Shown: piece after piece, positions 1 through 7,162 of the stretch | Numbering within the stretch: position 1 is the first letter of the stretch | How the letters are laid out: each line of letters begins with the position of its first letter | Assembly: GCA_022361315.1 (NCBI GenBank) | Contig: JAKSBB010000639.1 | Location: 1 to 7,323 of the forward strand | Length of the DNA stretch: 7,323 bases | Direction: 5' to 3' | From: Desulfobacterales bacterium | Lineage (GTDB): Bacteria; Desulfobacterota; Desulfobacteria; Desulfobacterales; Desulfobacteraceae | The notes under the pieces: model-generated | Seen by the model: the letters and a program-made list of their open reading frames with translations, nothing else | Database searches by the model: none | What the model was told of the DNA's origin: nothing | Position numbers and translations under genes: made by a program

Positions 1-1009
1 GGATAAAGGCACCGCTCATCCCGCCCACATGGGAGCTGGCAAAGGCACCGCCCTTTTTAACGGCGTCATTGAGCATGGCAAGTGCCGCGGTAGAACCGGG
101 AACACCGATATGGGAAAGTCCCAGGGCCTGGAAAATTTCACCGATACTGTCGCCAACAGTTGGGGTCGGGGCCAGGGAGAGATCGACGATACCGAACTTG
201 ATCCCCAGGTTATCCGCCACTTCCCGTCCAATGAGTTCCCCCACCCGGGTGACCTTACAGGCCGTCCGTTTAATAATCTCAGCCACCTTGCCCAGGGTGA
301 GGCGCTGCTCGCTCAGGTTTCTTTCAATGGCACGTTTTACCACGCCGGGTCCGGAAACGCCGACGTTGATCACGGCATCCGCCACGCCCACGCCCAGATA
401 AGCACCGGCCATAAAGGGCATGTCCTGGGGGATATTGGAGAATACGCAGAGTTTGGCGCAGGCCAGGCCGTCGTCATCCTTGGTCATTTCTGCCGCTTTT
501 TTAATGGCTTTGGACATCTCGTAAACGGCATCCATGTTGATACCGGCCTTGGTGGTGGCCACATTGACTGAGGCACAGACCCGCTGGGTTTCGGCAAGGG
601 CCCGGGGCAGGGCTTCAATCAGCGCCTTGTCGCCTTTGGCCATTCCCTTTTCCACCAGGGCGGAAAACCCGCCGATAAAGTCGATGTTTACGGTTTTGGC
701 AATATCGTTGAGCTCATGGGCAATTTCCACCATCTGGTCCGCGGAAAAGGATGCCCCCACCAGGGCGATGGGAGAGATGGAGATACGCTTGTTCACCACC
801 TGAATCCCGTATTTTTCACCCACGGCATCACAGGTCTCCACCAGTTCCGAGGCATGGCCCAGAATTTTTTTCCGGATGTTTTTCTTGAATACGGACAGGT
901 CGTGGCTGATGCAGTCAAAGAGGTTTACCCCCAGGGTGACTGCGCGAACGTCCAGGTTTTCGTTTTTGACCATCGCAATGGTCGAAATAATTTCTTCGTC
1001 GTTATACAT
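1..1009 (-). CDS. UPF0210/DUF711 (PFL-like) family protein, C-terminus cut off by the window edge
   Basis: The frame is open from an ATG at 1007-1009 to the left edge: 336 codons and no stop. As I recall, family members run to about 450 residues, so roughly the last quarter is missing. I recognise the UPF0210 (DUF711) family from conserved blocks: an N-terminal ENLDVRAVTLGVNLFDCI (17-34), NKRISISPIALVGAS (73-87), DFIGGFSALVEKG (110-122), CASVNVATTKAGINMDAV (145-162), INVGVSGPGVVKRA (214-227), FGIVDLSLAPTPTVGDS (272-288) and ASSHVGGMSGAF (324-335). The family is often labelled PFL-like from a structural resemblance to pyruvate formate-lyase; its reaction is not established. No signal peptide or membrane segment is visible, so it is probably cytosolic. 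A TAAGGA Shine-Dalgarno-like sequence lies about 10 nt upstream of the ATG. The gene follows the ACT-domain gene by 12 nt, the pairing usual for this family, which suggests that an ACT-bound small ligand regulates or assists it. Family call sure; function unknown. Confidence 0.9.
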   Translation of the reverse strand, partial: MYNDEEIISTIAMVKNENLDVRAVTLGVNLFDCISHDLSVFKKNIRKKILGHASELVETCDAVGEKYGIQVVNKRISISPIALVGASFSADQMVEIAHELNDIAKTVNIDFIGGFSALVEKGMAKGDKALIEALPRALAETQRVCASVNVATTKAGINMDAVYEMSKAIKKAAEMTKDDDGLACAKLCVFSNIPQDMPFMAGAYLGVGVADAVINVGVSGPGVVKRAIERNLSEQRLTLGKVAEIIKRTACKVTRVGELIGREVADNLGIKFGIVDLSLAPTPTVGDSIGEIFQALGLSHIGVPGSTAALAMLNDAVKKGGAFASSHVGGMSGAFI

Positions 1010-1021
1010 TGTGACTGGTCC

Positions 1022-1585
1022 TTAAATCTTATTGATCACGTCAAAGATATTCTTATGCTGGATACGGATATCCAGGTTCAGTTCTTTTGCCTTTTCCCTC
1101 AGCGCCTCGAACATGGCGGTTGCGTCCACATCCTTTGTAATGGCAACCTGGTAGGACATGACGTTGTCGTTGGGATCCACACCGCCTTTAAATACGGCCT
1201 TCAGGTTGACGATATTCCCGTTGTGGGCGGCAATGATGGAGGAGAATCTGGCCACAAGGCCTTTCTGATCCGGACCGATGGTGGTGATCAGGAAGATCTC
1301 TCCGGGGTCAAAGGACGCTTCTGTATTGCCGGTTTCGGGCGTGTCAAGCCGGTGAACATGGATGGTCAGGCCGTTGCCGTTGGTCTTTTCCTTCAGAACG
1401 GCTTCAACCGCTTCCGGCGTCTGTTCGGCAGGGGCCTCTACAATAAAGAAGCCGGCGAATTGTCCCTGAAGGATCATCTGGTTGACGTTTTCAAGGTTGC
1501 ACTTAAGTTCGAAAAGATCTGTGGTCACCTTGGCAATAATTCCGGGTCTGTCCTTTGCCAGGACAGTGATAATCAGCTTATTCAT
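1022..1585 (-). CDS. Tandem ACT-domain protein, GcvR/UPF0237-like, partner of UPF0210
   Basis: The 187-residue protein has two ACT domains and nothing else. ACT1 (about 3-80) opens with LIITVLAKDRPGIIAKVT, the DRPGI loop (12-16) typical of the amino-acid-binding site. ACT2 (about 98-180) carries TTIGPDQKGLVARFS (101-115), a degenerate form of the same loop. A short linker rich in T, E and G (about 81-96) separates them. There is no catalytic domain, so it is probably a regulatory or ligand-sensing protein rather than an enzyme. The layout recalls the glycine cleavage regulator GcvR, whereas the UPF0237 proteins that usually precede UPF0210 genes have a single ACT domain of about 90 residues. 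The start is ATG at 1583-1585, with GGAAAG about 6 nt upstream. It sits 13 nt after rpe and 12 nt before the UPF0210 gene, so it is probably co-translated with both. The ligand cannot be read from the sequence; serine or glycine would be a guess. Confidence 0.88.
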   Translation of the reverse strand: MNKLIITVLAKDRPGIIAKVTTDLFELKCNLENVNQMILQGQFAGFFIVEAPAEQTPEAVEAVLKEKTNGNGLTIHVHRLDTPETGNTEASFDPGEIFLITTIGPDQKGLVARFSSIIAAHNGNIVNLKAVFKGGVDPNDNVMSYQVAITKDVDATAMFEALREKAKELNLDIRIQHKNIFDVINKI

Positions 1586-1598
1586 GTTGGCTTTCCGT

Positions 1599-2249
1599 TT
1601 ACATTGCCGCTCTCAGGGCAGCGATGGTCTGGGTGTAATCAGGAGTGTTAAAAATGGCGGACCCGGCCACAAAAGAGGTGGCACCGGCGTCATGGACGGT
1701 TTTGATGGTGTCCATGTTGACACCGCCGTCCACCTGGATGATGGCGTCGGAGCCGTGGGCCTTCAGCAATTCTGAAAGGGATTTAATCTTCTCAACACTG
1801 GATTCAATGAACTTCTGGCCGCCGAATCCCGGGTTCACGCTCATCACCAGAACAAAATCCAGCTGGTCAATGATATACTCCAGACCTGCAATGGGGGTGG
1901 CGGGGTTCAGGGCCACGCCGGCTTTCACATCAAAGCTTTTGATCAGCTGAAGTGACCGATGAAGATGGGTACAGGCCTCGGCGTGTACGGAGATGTAATC
2001 GGCGCCGGCCTTGGCAAATTCCGGGATCATCAGGTCCGGTTTCTCAATCATGAGATGGACGTCCAGTGCCAGTCCGGAAACCCGTTTGCAGGCCTCGACA
2101 ATGATGGGCCCGTAGGTGATATTGGGGACAAACTGGCCATCCATTACATCGATGTGAATCCAGTCTGCACCGGCCTCTTCAACGGCTTTAAGTTCATCGC
2201 CCAGGCAGGTAAAATCTGCGGACAAAATGGATGGGGCTATTATTCCCAT
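1599..2249 (-). CDS. rpe: Ribulose-phosphate 3-epimerase
   Basis: Rpe interconverts D-ribulose 5-phosphate and D-xylulose 5-phosphate in the pentose phosphate/Calvin pathways, in the cytosol. The 216-residue length is normal for this single-domain TIM barrel. Family signatures are intact: APSILSADF (5-13), the metal and proton-acceptor segment [17 protein letters not shown] (32-48), DVHLMIEKP (63-71), the phosphate-loop region [12 protein letters not shown] (136-147), QVDGGVN (172-178) and VAGSAIF (194-200). Metal ligands expected from the family are His32, Asp34, His65 and Asp174; Asp34 and Asp174 are the acid/base pair. All are present. The ATG (2247-2249) lies inside the end of the PASTA gene, overlapping it by 10 nt in another frame, and has a good AGGAG site 7 nt upstream. 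Rpe seems unrelated in pathway to its translation neighbours; it is probably there through operon inheritance. Confidence 0.97.
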   Translation of the reverse strand: MGIIAPSILSADFTCLGDELKAVEEAGADWIHIDVMDGQFVPNITYGPIIVEACKRVSGLALDVHLMIEKPDLMIPEFAKAGADYISVHAEACTHLHRSLQLIKSFDVKAGVALNPATPIAGLEYIIDQLDFVLVMSVNPGFGGQKFIESSVEKIKSLSELLKAHGSDAIIQVDGGVNMDTIKTVHDAGATSFVAGSAIFNTPDYTQTIAALRAAM

Positions 2250-3280
2250 AGGTAGTCTCCTGTATAAAAATGTCCGGTCCAGGATTCCGAATCATAGTTC
2301 CAATCCGGGTCACTGTTCCAGGGATCAATAGTCTTTACCGCCACCAGGCGGTGGTCGATAAAAATGCGGATTTTAGTTTTTATCCCGCCGGGAATCAACA
2401 GATTTATATTTTTTCCCGGTTTGACATAGGTGTTTATGTAGTCCAGGTCCAGTCCCAGGACATCGGTAACCACCCGGATATGCCGGTTTGAGAAACCTTC
2501 CGGGATCTCCACCGGTATCCAGGTGACGTCGGTCAGGCGATCCGCAGGCATCACAAGCCCGGCTTTGGGATTGTTTACCACGAGGGCAACGCCTGTGCCT
2601 TCCGGAACACGGGTTCCGAAGGCTGGCTCCTGCCTGAGAATCTCACCGTAGGGCAACCGTGTGTCTGCTTCGGACCGGATATCGGAAACGGCCACCGGCA
2701 GCTCCTCAAGAAGACCGGTGGCTTCATCCAGGGTCAGTCCGCGAAGCTCTGGTATCACCAGGTGTACCGGGGCAGGGCCTTTGCTGATCAGCAGGTTGCA
2801 GGCCGCGTTGGCCGCCGCTTTGACGGCGGGCAGAGGATACTGGGCAATTACGGCCCCTTTCAGGGTATCCGAGGTGTGGACATATGCAATGCGGCCCGGT
2901 GTCAGCTCATTTGCCTCCAGGGCCAGCAGCGCTTCGCTGAGAGGCAGACGCCGCAGATCCGGTACCAGGCTTTCCCTGAATCCCTTGGATATATAGATGA
3001 TGACATCACGCCCCTTCTTAATGGTGCTCCCGGGTTTGGGGTCCTGGAAGGTGATGCCGTACTTGGGAATGGTATCGTGGTACTGGGGATCATAAAGCTT
3101 TGGGTTCAGCCCCATCCGGGTAAGTGTTTCAAGGACCTGGATGATGTTCTTTCCGGTGAGATCGGGCAGGATGACCTCGGGCGCACTTTTGGTGAAGAGG
3201 GTGACCCCGAAGTACCCGATCCCTCCGGCAATGCCGAAGGCGGCAATAAAAACGGCCAGGTATTTGATCAGGGTTTTCAT
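2240..3280 (-). CDS. Membrane-anchored protein with three PASTA domains and an unassigned C-terminal region
   Basis: The protein has 346 residues. A hydrophobic segment at about 7-29 follows a short basic start (MKTLIKY), predicting a single N-terminal membrane anchor with the rest in the periplasm. Three PASTA-like repeats follow, at about 36-99, 104-167 and 173-236. Each begins with a V/I-P-(D/E)-L element ([24 protein letters not shown]) and ends in a G-x-x-V/I strand such as [18 protein letters not shown] domains in other proteins bind peptidoglycan fragments or beta-lactams in Ser/Thr kinases and high-molecular-weight PBPs. Here no kinase or transpeptidase domain is present. Residues about 240-346 match no family I recognise; they look beta-rich and end in an acidic, aromatic tail rich in W, Y and D. 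The start overlaps the rsmB stop (ATGA) and the stop overlaps the rpe start. PASTA proteins in an rsmB-rpe context are familiar in deltaproteobacteria. A cell-envelope role is inferred; the ligand is unknown. Confidence 0.87.
   Translation of the reverse strand: MKTLIKYLAVFIAAFGIAGGIGYFGVTLFTKSAPEVILPDLTGKNIIQVLETLTRMGLNPKLYDPQYHDTIPKYGITFQDPKPGSTIKKGRDVIIYISKGFRESLVPDLRRLPLSEALLALEANELTPGRIAYVHTSDTLKGAVIAQYPLPAVKAAANAACNLLISKGPAPVHLVIPELRGLTLDEATGLLEELPVAVSDIRSEADTRLPYGEILRQEPAFGTRVPEGTGVALVVNNPKAGLVMPADRLTDVTWIPVEIPEGFSNRHIRVVTDVLGLDLDYINTYVKPGKNINLLIPGGIKTKIRIFIDHRLVAVKTIDPWNSDPDWNYDSESWTGHFYTGDYLWE
2257..2261 (-). promoter_or_regulatory. Ribosome binding site of rpe, inside the PASTA gene
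   Basis: The minus strand reads AGGAG here, 7 nt before the rpe ATG at 2247-2249. It is the clearest Shine-Dalgarno sequence among the internal genes. It lies in the last codons of the upstream PASTA gene, which fixes the rpe start and allows both coupled and independent initiation. Confidence 0.75.
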
Positions 3281-4647
3281 TCCGGGGCCTGCCTTTGCTT
3301 CCGCTTCAGCCTGGCCAGGAAAAATCCGTCCATACCGGTGTGATGGGGATAGGTTTTTACCTGGAAGGCGTAGTCATCTTCTGAAAGTTCCGGCAGTGCT
3401 GCCCGGAAACCCGCCGCATCCCCTTCGTAATCCTTGCGTTTGTTCAGGAAATGACGGATCACGTCTTCATTTTCCTCCGGCTCACAGGAACAGACCGCAA
3501 AAACCAGAATGCCGCCGGGGGCAACGAGGTTGGCGGCTGCATTCAGTATTTTCTTCTGCTGTGCGGCCATGCGCAGGATATCCTTCAGGGTGCGTTTCCA
3601 GCGGGTATCCGGATTCCGCCGCATGACACCGAGGCCGGTGCAGGGGGCGTCCACCAGCACCCGGTCGAAATATCCGTCAAAGGTTTTCACGTCGGCTTTC
3701 ATGATATCCGCGGGACTGGTGCTGATATTGGTCAGCCCGAGTCGGCTTGCTTCTGCTACAAGACTTTCAAGCTTACCGGCATCAACATCTGCCGCCGTGA
3801 TCTGCCCGGAGTTCTCCATAAGCTGCCCGATGTGGCAGGTCTTTCCCCCTAAACCGGCGCATGCATCCAGCACCCGTTCCCCGGGTTCCGGTGCCAGGGC
3901 CTGAACAACGAGCTGGGCCGCTTCATCCTGAACCTGGAAGTGACCGTCTTTGAATCCGGGAAGATCCGCCGGAGACCGGCCCGCCCCTGTAAGATGAATG
4001 CCCAGAGGACTGATCTCGGTCAACTGAGGGTCGAGCGCTTCAGCTTTCAGGGCCTCCGCCACCGCCTGACGTGAGGCTTTTACGGGGTTCACCCGCAGGG
4101 TTACCGGCGGTATGTCAAGTGCAGCGGCGGCAACGGCTTCCGCATCTGCTTTGCCATAGGCCGCAGCCCATCTTTTGCCCAGCCATGACGGAATACTGTA
4201 CTTCACCTGAAGCCAGACACCGAATTGTTTTCTGTCGGGAGGGCTTACCGTTTCGTGCTGCTCAGCCGTCTGCCGGAGTATGGCGTTGATAAATCCCCGG
4301 GACTTTTTGTTCACCTGGGTTTTGGCCAGCTCTATGGTGGTGTGGATGGCGGCAAAGTCCGGCACCCTGTCCAGGTAAACAATCTGGAATACCCCCATCC
4401 TGAGGATGGTAAGTACCTTTGCATCCAGTTTATCCATGGGGATGCGGGAGAAGGCCCGGATCAGATGGTCAAGGTGTCCCCGGTGCCGTAGGACACCGAA
4501 GACGATGGCATGGCTTAGGTTTCTGTCCTGGCGGCTGAGGGCCGCAAGATGGGTTTCTGCCTGATCAAGGGCCCTGTCCAGGGTGGTTTTCGGGTGCTGC
4601 CCGGCTGTCAGGATACGAAAGGCAATGGCGCGTGAATCTTCCGCCAT
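3277..4647 (-). CDS. rsmB: 16S rRNA (cytosine-C5) methyltransferase RsmB
   Basis: RsmB (Sun/Fmu) methylates C967 of 16S rRNA (E. coli numbering) with S-adenosylmethionine. The 456-residue length is normal. The N-terminal NusB-like RNA-binding domain spans about 1-130 (AFRILT, HAIVFGVLRHRGHLD, LRMGVFQIVYLDRVP, GFINAILR). The methyltransferase fold follows. Motif I is VLDACAGLGGKT (259-270). The acidic SAM-binding residues are near AADVDAGKL (285-293). Motif IV is DAPCTGLGVMRRNPDTRW (333-350), with Cys336 as the product-release cysteine. Motif VI is AVCSCEPEEN (384-393), with Cys386 as the expected nucleophile. The C-terminus ends in the usual HHTGMDGFFLARLKRK. Motif I has GL where many homologues have AP, and Val385 precedes the nucleophile where Thr is common; both look tolerated. 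It starts 2 nt after the fmt stop with only a weak Shine-Dalgarno site, which suggests coupling. Its stop overlaps the PASTA start (ATGA). The def-fmt-rsmB order matches the classic cluster. Confidence 0.96.
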   Translation of the reverse strand: MAEDSRAIAFRILTAGQHPKTTLDRALDQAETHLAALSRQDRNLSHAIVFGVLRHRGHLDHLIRAFSRIPMDKLDAKVLTILRMGVFQIVYLDRVPDFAAIHTTIELAKTQVNKKSRGFINAILRQTAEQHETVSPPDRKQFGVWLQVKYSIPSWLGKRWAAAYGKADAEAVAAAALDIPPVTLRVNPVKASRQAVAEALKAEALDPQLTEISPLGIHLTGAGRSPADLPGFKDGHFQVQDEAAQLVVQALAPEPGERVLDACAGLGGKTCHIGQLMENSGQITAADVDAGKLESLVAEASRLGLTNISTSPADIMKADVKTFDGYFDRVLVDAPCTGLGVMRRNPDTRWKRTLKDILRMAAQQKKILNAAANLVAPGGILVFAVCSCEPEENEDVIRHFLNKRKDYEGDAAGFRAALPELSEDDYAFQVKTYPHHTGMDGFFLARLKRKQRQAPE

Positions 4648-4649
4648 GC

Positions 4650-5594
4650 CTATTCAAACCGTGCGGGCAGGTCAATGCGGTGCCCCCGCAGAAAGGCGTC
4701 TGCGGTCATCCGCTTTCCGGATGATCCCATCAGCTCGAGAATTCTAACAGATCCTTCACCGGCAGCCACCAGAATGCCTTCTTTACCGCATTCCAGGATC
4801 TGTCCGGTGTCACTATCTTTTGCTGCACCATCTTCCGGAACGGCCTTGAAAATCTTCAGGCGTTTTCCGTTGAGGTGGGTGAAGGCACCGGGCCAGGGAG
4901 TCATGGCATTGATATGGGCCCGGATAGCCGGTGCGGAGCGTGTCCAGTTTATTTCACCGTCGGCCTTTTTCAGCATGGAGACGGTGGTGGCCTGGCTGTG
5001 GTCCTGTGGCTCCGGTGTGAGATCGTCCGCATTGATCCGGTGGATGGTGTCAACGATGAGACGGCCGCCGATGTCGGACAGCCGGTCATGGAGTGCCTGG
5101 GCGGTTTCATCCGGATCTATTGGGGTTGAGGCTTTCAGAAGCATGTCCCCGGTATCCATACCTTTGGCCATGACCATGGTGGTGATGCCGGTCTCCGCAT
5201 CCATATTCATCACGGATGCCTGGATCGGGGCAGCACCTCTGTACCTGGGCAGCAGTGAGGCGTGGATATTAATGGGGTATACCCTGGGCACATCCAGCAC
5301 ATCCTGGGACAGGATCTGGCCGAAGGCAACCACCACGAAATAATCCGGTGCCAGGGCCGTCAGGCGGTCGATACCTTCCTGTGTGTTCAGCTTCTCCGGC
5401 TGATATACCTCGATACCGAGACTTTCGGCCGCGACTTTAACAGGGGAGGGGGCCAGCTTCTTTCCCCGGCCTTTGGGACGGTCCGGCTGGGTCACGACTA
5501 AAGGAATTTCGAAATCATCTACCTTTGCCAGGGCATGGAGGGCAGGCACGGAAAAATCCGGAGTGCCCATGAATATGATACGGGTCTTTTTCAT
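4650..5594 (-). CDS. fmt: Methionyl-tRNA formyltransferase
   Basis: Fmt transfers a formyl group from 10-formyl-tetrahydrofolate to Met-tRNA(fMet), making the bacterial initiator tRNA. The protein has 314 residues, the usual size. The N-terminal Rossmann-type formyltransferase domain opens with [18 protein letters not shown] (5-22). The lysine/arginine-rich loop [18 protein letters not shown] (36-53) is the insertion that contacts the tRNA acceptor stem. The catalytic segment [17 protein letters not shown] (109-125) supplies Asn109 and His111, and Asp147 in GMDTGDM (145-151) completes the triad. The C-terminal OB-fold domain starts at about 206 ([12 protein letters not shown]) and includes [11 protein letters not shown] (229-239). 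The start ATG shares an ATGA overlap with the def stop. The Shine-Dalgarno site is weak (GCAGG), as expected for coupled translation. It works directly with the upstream def product. Confidence 0.97.
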   Translation of the reverse strand: MKKTRIIFMGTPDFSVPALHALAKVDDFEIPLVVTQPDRPKGRGKKLAPSPVKVAAESLGIEVYQPEKLNTQEGIDRLTALAPDYFVVVAFGQILSQDVLDVPRVYPINIHASLLPRYRGAAPIQASVMNMDAETGITTMVMAKGMDTGDMLLKASTPIDPDETAQALHDRLSDIGGRLIVDTIHRINADDLTPEPQDHSQATTVSMLKKADGEINWTRSAPAIRAHINAMTPWPGAFTHLNGKRLKIFKAVPEDGAAKDSDTGQILECGKEGILVAAGEGSVRILELMGSSGKRMTADAFLRGHRIDLPARFE

Positions 5595-6121
5595 TGGGCC
5601 TGCTTCATCTTTTTTTTGAGTTTTTTCTTGTACATGGCCCGTTTCAGGGCGGATATCCGGTCGATGAACAGCACCCCGTCCAGATGATCGATTTCATGCT
5701 GCATGATCACGGAAAGCAGGCCTTCGGCATCGAATTCCATCTGTTTGCCGTCAATGTTCAGCGCCCGCACCGTTACCCGGGTGTGCCGCTTCACATCGGA
5801 CCTGTAATCCGCCACCGACAGGCAGCCTTCATTTTCAGAAATAAAGGTGTCGTCACTTTTCTTTATGATCTCCGGATTGATCAGGGCGGTGAACTCATTC
5901 ACATCTTCTTCAAACTCCGGATCAGCTGCATGGCTGTCATAAACGATCACCCGTTTGTTCACCCCCACCTGGGGGGCGGCCAGGCCCACGCCGGAATCAT
6001 GGAACATGGTTTCCCCCATGTCCGCGATGAAGTTTTTAAGGTCTTCGTCTATTTCTTCAATCGGAGTGGATTTTTCCAGCAACGATTTTTCCGGGTACTT
6101 CAATATATTAAGTATAGCCAT
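5591..6121 (-). CDS. def: Peptide deformylase
   Basis: Def is a metal (usually Fe2+) hydrolase that removes the N-formyl group from nascent proteins at the ribosome. The protein has 176 residues. All three family motifs are intact: GVGLAAPQ (44-51, Gln51), EGCLSV (98-103, metal ligand Cys100) and QHEIDHLDG (141-149, ligands His142 and His146, catalytic Glu143). The N-terminus [10 protein letters not shown] is typical, which supports this ATG. The C-terminus is a strongly basic tail (KKKLKKKMK, about 165-173), plausibly for ribosome contact, as with the C-terminal helix of other deformylases. The spacing of motifs 1 and 2 and the EGCLSV (not EGCLS-x-P) form fit a bacterial type I enzyme. The gene starts inside the end of ribF (14-nt overlap), with an AAGGA site very close to the ATG, and overlaps fmt by 4 nt. 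Confidence 0.97.
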   Translation of the reverse strand: MAILNILKYPEKSLLEKSTPIEEIDEDLKNFIADMGETMFHDSGVGLAAPQVGVNKRVIVYDSHAADPEFEEDVNEFTALINPEIIKKSDDTFISENEGCLSVADYRSDVKRHTRVTVRALNIDGKQMEFDAEGLLSVIMQHEIDHLDGVLFIDRISALKRAMYKKKLKKKMKQAQ

Positions 6122-7052
6122 TTTCCTTCAGGATTTCCTTTGCACGGTTTACGTCTTCTTTGATTTGCCGGGACAGCTCCTCAATATTGGAGAATTTTTT
6201 CTCATCCCTGAGGCGGGCCACCATGTTCACCCGGATCCGGGTATCATAAATATCCTTATCAAAATCAAGGATGTGAACCTCAATGGTGAACATCTGGTCG
6301 CCGAAGGTGGGAGAGAACCCAATGTTGGCCACACCAGGGAAATTCCCGTGGTCGGTTTCTACGGTGACGGCATAGACCCCGAGCTTGGGGCAGAGTTCGT
6401 CGTGGAGCTTGATGTTGGCCGTGGGGAAGCCCAGTTGCTTGCCGCCGCGCTGCCTGCCGGTGATCACCTTGCCCCGGATCTGGTAGTGACGGCCCAGGTA
6501 TTTCATGGCCAGCTCCACCCGGCCTTCCATGACAATCTCACGGATGCGGGTGCTGGAGATACGCTCGCTGCGGGTTTCGGAATCGCAGATCCACTCCGAA
6601 ACCACCACCTCATATCCCAACCGTTCCCCTTCGGATCTGAGCATGCCGATATCCCCCTCCCGGCCTTTACCGAAAGAGTAGTCTGCCCCTATAATGATGC
6701 CCTTCATTCCGATTTTATTCACCAGGACCTCCTGGATGAAGTCATGGGCGGAGACGGCAGCAAAGGCCTCGTCAAAGGGGAGGCAGAGCAGGACGTCGAT
6801 ACCGGAGCGTTCGATGAGCTCGAGCTTCTGATCGTGCCGGGTAATCAGGGGCGGGCTGGATATCCCCAGGGCCCGCAGGGGATGGGGCTCAAAAGTCATG
6901 GCCACGGAGGTGCCGCCGATTTCATCGGCCATCTCGATGACCTGGGCAAGCAATGCCTGGTGCCCTTTATGGACACCGTCAAAATTGCCGATGGTAACAA
7001 CTGCGTTTTTATAGGGAGACCTGATCTGGTCTAAATGCTCGATTAATTCCAT
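6108..7052 (-). CDS. ribF: Bifunctional riboflavin kinase/FMN adenylyltransferase (FAD synthetase)
   Basis: RibF phosphorylates riboflavin to FMN and adenylylates FMN to FAD. The 314-residue protein has the usual two domains. The N-terminal nucleotidyltransferase domain (about 1-185) has [13 protein letters not shown] (20-32) with the HxGH element at 28-31, MTFEPHP (52-58), [13 protein letters not shown] (122-134) and the ISSTRIR motif (165-171). The C-terminal flavokinase domain (about 186-314) has [11 protein letters not shown] (194-204), GFPTAN (208-213) and TIEVHILDF (256-264) with the expected catalytic Glu258. I chose the ATG at 7050-7052: it gives the family N-terminus and has AAGGA 4 nt upstream. 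An in-frame ATG at 7155-7157 would add 35 residues unlike RibF, running through the promoter and hairpin region. It is the first gene of the operon and overlaps def by 14 nt. No FMN riboswitch fits in the short leader. Confidence 0.96.
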   Translation of the reverse strand: MELIEHLDQIRSPYKNAVVTIGNFDGVHKGHQALLAQVIEMADEIGGTSVAMTFEPHPLRALGISSPPLITRHDQKLELIERSGIDVLLCLPFDEAFAAVSAHDFIQEVLVNKIGMKGIIIGADYSFGKGREGDIGMLRSEGERLGYEVVVSEWICDSETRSERISSTRIREIVMEGRVELAMKYLGRHYQIRGKVITGRQRGGKQLGFPTANIKLHDELCPKLGVYAVTVETDHGNFPGVANIGFSPTFGDQMFTIEVHILDFDKDIYDTRIRVNMVARLRDEKKFSNIEELSRQIKEDVNRAKEILKENGYT

Positions 7053-7056
7053 GGTG

Positions 7057-7061
7057 TCCTT
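7057..7061 (-). promoter_or_regulatory. Ribosome binding site deciding the ribF start
   Basis: The minus strand reads AAGGA (in TTAAGGACACC) 4 nt before the ATG at 7050-7052. This favours the 314-residue RibF over the longer in-frame reading that begins at 7157. Confidence 0.65.
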
Positions 7062-7085
7062 AAGCAAGTGGAACAAAAAATTGTG

Positions 7086-7114
7086 TTGACAAACCAAACA
7101 AACAAATATATATA
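7086..7114 (+). promoter_or_regulatory. Sigma70-type promoter of the tRNA-Leu gene
   Basis: A perfect TTGACA -35 box (7086-7091) is followed, after exactly 17 nt of A-rich spacer, by TATATA (7109-7114) as the -10 box. The alternating TA run at 7107-7115 allows nearby registers. Transcription would start near 7121, about 65 nt before the mature tRNA. The consensus -35 and optimal spacing suggest strong constitutive expression, as expected for a tRNA gene. Confidence 0.7.
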
Positions 7115-7137
7115 TCCCAACCATCGCTTTTACGCAA
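7109..7137 (-). promoter_or_regulatory. Possible sigma70-type promoter of the ribF operon
   Basis: On the minus strand a TTGCGT -35-like box (7132-7137) lies exactly 17 nt from TATATA (7109-7114). Transcription would begin near 7100, giving a ribF leader of about 50 nt. The -35 box matches the consensus only in TTG, so this is weaker than the opposing promoter. It is nevertheless the only candidate I see ahead of this gene block. The -10 box is self-complementary and is shared with the tRNA promoter on the other strand. Confidence 0.4.
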
Positions 7138-7162
7138 TGCCAAATTGCTTGCGGCAAAAGCG
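7125..7162 (+). repeat. Imperfect inverted repeat between the divergent genes (hairpin in the tRNA leader)
   Basis: CGCTTTT (7125-7131) pairs with AAAAGCG (7156-7162). Inside it CGCAA (7133-7137) pairs with TTGCG (7149-7153). This gives 12 base pairs with a 1 x 2 internal loop and an 11-nt apical loop. The repeat starts a few bases after the predicted tRNA transcription start, so it could fold at the 5' end of the tRNA precursor. It also covers the -35 region of the putative ribF promoter and could be an operator. There is no U-tract right after it on the plus strand, so it is not a typical intrinsic terminator in that direction. Confidence 0.55.

Noticed and set aside
344..367. GVSGPGVV in the UPF0210 protein resembles the glycyl-radical motif RVSGY of pyruvate formate-lyase.
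   Set aside because: The Arg and Tyr are missing, the motif lies mid-protein rather than near the C-terminus, and no activase gene is nearby. Radical chemistry is not supported.
716..1651. A 311-codon open frame on the plus strand opposite the UPF0210, ACT and rpe genes.
   Set aside because: It spans three well-supported minus-strand genes and their junctions, and its protein is unlike any family. It is a shadow.
5955..7034. A 359-codon open frame on the plus strand opposite ribF and def.
   Set aside because: Its translation shows no family resemblance, while the minus strand encodes intact RibF and Def with all motifs. It is a codon-bias shadow.
7053..7107. FMN riboswitch ahead of ribF.
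   Set aside because: The leader predicted from the candidate promoter is only about 50 nt, and none of the conserved RFN elements are seen.
7053..7157. N-terminal extension of RibF by 35 residues, hydrophobic and looking like a membrane segment.
   Set aside because: RibF is cytosolic and begins just before the [11 protein letters not shown] motif. The extension translates the promoter and hairpin region, and the ATG at 7052 has its own Shine-Dalgarno site.
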